Assembly: GCF_023091155.1 (NCBI RefSeq)
Contig: NZ_JAHWXK010000001.1
Coordinates: 1,364,001 to 1,428,000, forward strand
Direction of reading: 5' to 3'
Origin: Microbacterium sufflavum
GTDB lineage: Bacteria; Actinomycetota; Actinomycetes; Actinomycetales; Microbacteriaceae
Length of the DNA: 64,000 bases
The translations under genes were made by a program, and so were the position numbers. Shown here piece by piece: positions 61,590 through 64,000 of this stretch; position 1 is the first letter of the stretch; each line of letters opens with the position of its first letter. Below the pieces are notes generated by a model. The model did no database searches, had not been told where the DNA came from, and saw only the letters and a program-made list of their open reading frames with translations.

Positions 61590-62840
61590 TCAGGTGTCGT
61601 CGTCGGCCGCCCGCCGAGCCGCCGTATCCCAGGCCTCGCGCACGCCCCGCAGGTGCTGCTCCGGCTGGAACGGGTGCGACGCCGTCACGGTGCGCAGCGA
61701 GCGCTCGACCACGATCCCGGGGTGGTGCACGAGCTCGCGCAGCATCGCCGCCATGCCCTTCGCATCGGGTGAGCCGCACAGGATCCCCGCCTCGGCCAGG
61801 CCCTCCCGCAGCCGAGGGTCGACGTACAGCACGCTCCGCGCCGCCCGGAACGCCTCCGCGACCACGACCGGCTGCGGGTCGAGCCCGAACGACGTGACGG
61901 CCAGCAGGTGCGAGTCACGCAGAAGGGGCTGGATGCTCTCCGGCTCGACGCGACCGAGGAACTGGATGCTGCTGCCGCTGTCTGGCGCCGCGGTCCCCGC
62001 GACCTCGCGCGCCTCGGCGTACAGCGGTCCGTCTCCCGCGATCCGCGCCACGAGCGACCCCGGCGGCAGGTCCTCCCCGGCCCGTCGCACCGCGCGCACG
62101 AACTCCAGGATCCCCGACTCGAGGGTGAGCCGGCCCACCCACAGCACCTGCAGCGGCAGCTCGACCGCCTGGAGCGGCACCCCGGGGATCGCGCGCGGTG
62201 GCATCGGGTTCGGCACCACCTCCACCTCCGGCAGCCCGGCGATCCGCAGCGCCTCGGCCTGATGCGCCGAGGGCGAGATCACGGCGTCGGCCTCCAGTGC
62301 GGCGTCGAGCGTGACGCTGCGCACCGCGGCATCGATCGCGCGCGGGGTGTCGGCGAGGGCGGTGCGAGGAGGGCGTCCGCGCAGCACGCGGGCCAGTCCG
62401 CGGACGGCCGCCGCCGCGACCCGGTCGAATCGTCGCAGGTCCGGTCCCTGCCAGAAGAAGGTGTGCACCGTGTGGACGACGGGGATGCCCTGCTCCTGGG
62501 CCACCCGGATCGCCGCGGCGGTGAGGCCGAACTCCGAGTGCACGTGCACCACGTCGATCGACCGCTCCCGGAACAGGCGCCGCAGCCGCGCTCGCAGGGC
62601 ACGACTGTTGCGGATCGCCGGCATCTCGACGCCGGGGATGACCCACGCGGCGGCCATCAGGATCGGTGCTTCCCCCGGCGGCACGGGGCGTGGCGCGCTC
62701 CCCGGCTGCGCGGCGCCGATGACCACCACCTCGTCGCCCGCGGAGCGCAGCAGCTCCGCCTCGCGCAGGACGACGGCCTGCGCATCTCCGATGCGGTCGA
62801 GTGCGTAGTCGCAGACGAGTGCGATCCTCACGGCGGTCAC
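61590..62840 (-). CDS. GT4-type glycosyltransferase
   Basis: 416 residues from GTG 62840. GT-B fold: N-terminal VRIALVCDYALDRIGDAQAVVLREAELL, DVVHVHSEFGLTAAAIRVA and VVHTVHTFFWQGP; C-terminal LWVGRLTLESGILEFVRAV, IAGDGPLYAEA and an acceptor/donor EX7E-like region around SFGLDPQPVVVAEAFRA. Transfers a sugar from a nucleotide donor, probably in lipid or cell-surface glycan assembly. It stands alone, 17 bases from the convergent tetR stop. Confidence 0.88.
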   Translation of the reverse strand: MTAVRIALVCDYALDRIGDAQAVVLREAELLRSAGDEVVVIGAAQPGSAPRPVPPGEAPILMAAAWVIPGVEMPAIRNSRALRARLRRLFRERSIDVVHVHSEFGLTAAAIRVAQEQGIPVVHTVHTFFWQGPDLRRFDRVAAAAVRGLARVLRGRPPRTALADTPRAIDAAVRSVTLDAALEADAVISPSAHQAEALRIAGLPEVEVVPNPMPPRAIPGVPLQAVELPLQVLWVGRLTLESGILEFVRAVRRAGEDLPPGSLVARIAGDGPLYAEAREVAGTAAPDSGSSIQFLGRVEPESIQPLLRDSHLLAVTSFGLDPQPVVVAEAFRAARSVLYVDPRLREGLAEAGILCGSPDAKGMAAMLRELVHHPGIVVERSLRTVTASHPFQPEQHLRGVREAWDTAARRAADDDT

Positions 62841-62994
62841 CCCCAGGTCGTGCGGAACAGAGTGCTGTCAAACGTAACATCTTACCCGCCGGGTGAATGA
62901 CGCGGGGTGGCACAAGTCTCTTACCTGGTTAGCGATCGGCGGCGGGGCTGTCAAGGGCACTGCGGCGGCGGTGCCGTCACCCTAGAGTCGCGGC

Positions 62995-63813
62995 ATGGAG
63001 ACTTCGACGAAAGGCATCCTCCGCCAGAGCCTGGTGATCGCGGCGGCCGTGTTCATGCTGATCGCCGCCGCCATCGGTGCCGGCGCATTCGGCGGCACCT
63101 CGGTCGACGAACTGCAGAACGGTGCGCTGTCCGCTCAGGGCTCGTATCTCGCGCCCGCCGGACCGGCGTTCTCGATCTGGTCGCTCATCTACCTCGGCCT
63201 GCTCGCCTACACGGCGTGGCAGGCCCTCCCCGCCCGCCGCCAGGACCCCCGGCAGGAGGCCGTCGGCGGCTGGATCGCCCTGTCGATGGTGCTCAACGGC
63301 CTGTGGCTCGTGACCGCCCGCTACCTCACGCTGTGGCTCACGGTGCTCGTGATCGCGCTGCTGCTCGCCGTGCTCGCGCGTGTGATCGTGCTGCTGGGAC
63401 GATTGCCCGCCCGCAGCGCCGTCGACCGCGTGCTCACCGACGGCGCCAACGGGCTCCACTTCGGCTGGGTCACGATCGCCACCGTCGCCAACACCGCCGC
63501 CTGGCTCACGCAGACCGTCCCGGAGAGCGCGGAGCAGCAGGCGGAGGTGTGGGCCATCGCGGTGCTCGCCGTGGTGCTGCTCATCGGTGCCGCGAGCGCG
63601 TGGTTCACCGGGCGTCTCGCGCCCGCCCTCGCCACCGCGTGGGGGCTCGCCTGGCTCGCGGTCGGTCGTCTGACCGGCGAGCCGCAGAGCACGCCGACCG
63701 CCATCGCCGCGATCGTGGTGGCCGCGGTCCTGGTGCTCGTGGGGGTCGTGGCCGTCGTGCGCCGGCGTCGAGCGACCCCGGCGACCCTCGCGCCTCAGAG
63801 CACCAGCCGGTAG
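62995..63813 (+). CDS. TspO/MBR-like membrane protein
   Basis: 272 residues with about seven to eight hydrophobic spans. The segment APAGPAFSIWSLIYLGLLAYTAWQ is the TspO-like signature, but the length is greater than the 160-residue TspO, as in an actinobacterial extended group. Tryptophan-rich. A porphyrin or redox-stress role is known for TspO; for this longer type it is unproven. The end overlaps the KdpE-like gene on the other strand by 19 bases. Confidence 0.75.
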   Translation: METSTKGILRQSLVIAAAVFMLIAAAIGAGAFGGTSVDELQNGALSAQGSYLAPAGPAFSIWSLIYLGLLAYTAWQALPARRQDPRQEAVGGWIALSMVLNGLWLVTARYLTLWLTVLVIALLLAVLARVIVLLGRLPARSAVDRVLTDGANGLHFGWVTIATVANTAAWLTQTVPESAEQQAEVWAIAVLAVVLLIGAASAWFTGRLAPALATAWGLAWLAVGRLTGEPQSTPTAIAAIVVAAVLVLVGVVAVVRRRRATPATLAPQSTSR

Positions 63814-64000
63814 CCCATGCCCGCCTCGGTCAGCAGGTGCACGGGCGAGGAGGGCTCGCTCTCGAGCTTCTTGCGCAACTGCGACATGTACAGGCGCAGG
63901 TAGCCGGAGTCGGACACCTGCGCGCTGCCCCAGATCTCCTTCAGCAGATCCTGCCGGGTGACTAGCGCCCCCGGGTGCCGTGCCAGGTGCTCCAGCATGC
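63795..64000 (-). CDS. kdpE: KdpE-like response regulator, C-terminal part (cut by window edge)
   Basis: Only the last 67 or so residues lie in the window: a winged-helix domain (LEHLARHPGALVTRQDLLKEIWGSAQVSDSGYLRLYMSQLRKKLE, then LLTEAGMGYRLVL). The SDSGYLRLYMSQLRKKLE and TEAGMGYR segments are characteristic of KdpE, the regulator of the potassium-transporting Kdp ATPase. The receiver domain would lie beyond 64000, and kdpD is expected nearby. No start codon can be assigned. Confidence 0.82.
   Translation of the reverse strand, partial: MLEHLARHPGALVTRQDLLKEIWGSAQVSDSGYLRLYMSQLRKKLESEPSSPVHLLTEAGMGYRLVL

Overview
The window is a contiguous stretch of a very GC-rich chromosome. Its genes are densely packed, GTG starts are common, and neighbouring genes often overlap by ATGA or GTGA. 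Gene content (DUF3516-type SKI2-like helicase, protealysin/emfourin pair, roadblock-GTPase module, CGNR regulators, DtxR-type iron box) and protein composition point to an actinobacterium of the Microbacteriaceae, most likely Microbacterium. I see no rRNA, tRNA, prophage, insertion sequence or CRISPR array. The right edge cuts a KdpE-like response regulator.

Layout. 1-5.3 kb: a small SRPBCC/VOC operon divergent from a CGNR regulator with three related operator repeats between them, then an ABC-F ATPase with a long, possibly attenuated leader, and an ArsR/AHSA1 pair. 5.3-10.1 kb: a flavin amine oxidase whose modules are in circularly permuted order, a Pr6Pr membrane protein, an RNase HI with an extra C-terminal domain, and an intracellular-type M4 protease with its emfourin inhibitor. 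10.1-12.7 kb: a Zur-like box and two beta-propeller lipoproteins, the second AztD-like. 12.8-25.6 kb: a catabolic locus under one FadR-type GntR regulator. It holds a sugar ABC importer, a GH63-like glycosidase, a GH42 beta-galactosidase, two glycine-decarboxylase-like subunits with altered active-site motifs, an AcoX/NAD-kinase-like protein and a short-chain dehydrogenase. 25.6-28.4 kb: ArsR/VOC, a zinc-ribbon SDR and a Tat-secreted protein.

28.4-33.2 kb is a van-like cell-wall cluster: a VanRS-like pair divergent from vanY, a vanT-like racemase and a ligase with VanC/VanG-like residues. 33.2-42.4 kb is mostly housekeeping: SKI2-like helicase, roadblock/GTPase/roadblock module, AlkD-like protein, FUSC transporter, manganese catalase and membrane proteins. 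42.4-50.8 kb has TetR-hydrolase pairs with visible operators, a TAP-like lipoprotein peptidase, a large LuxR-family regulator and a cold shock gene. 50.9-59.9 kb is one run of eight iron-siderophore uptake genes behind a DtxR/IdeR-like box, making up two full importers with a siderophore-interacting reductase in the middle. It ends in two related hairpins. The last 4 kb holds a chloroperoxidase-like hydrolase with its TetR, a glycosyltransferase, a TspO-like protein and the partial kdpE.

The most unusual items are the GntR-controlled glycosidase/GcvP-like locus, the permuted amine oxidase, the van-like cluster with its tandem-repeat racemase N-terminus, and the zinc-ribbon SDR that lacks the catalytic tyrosine. 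All functional statements are from reading the sequence and from remembered family features; no database search was run.
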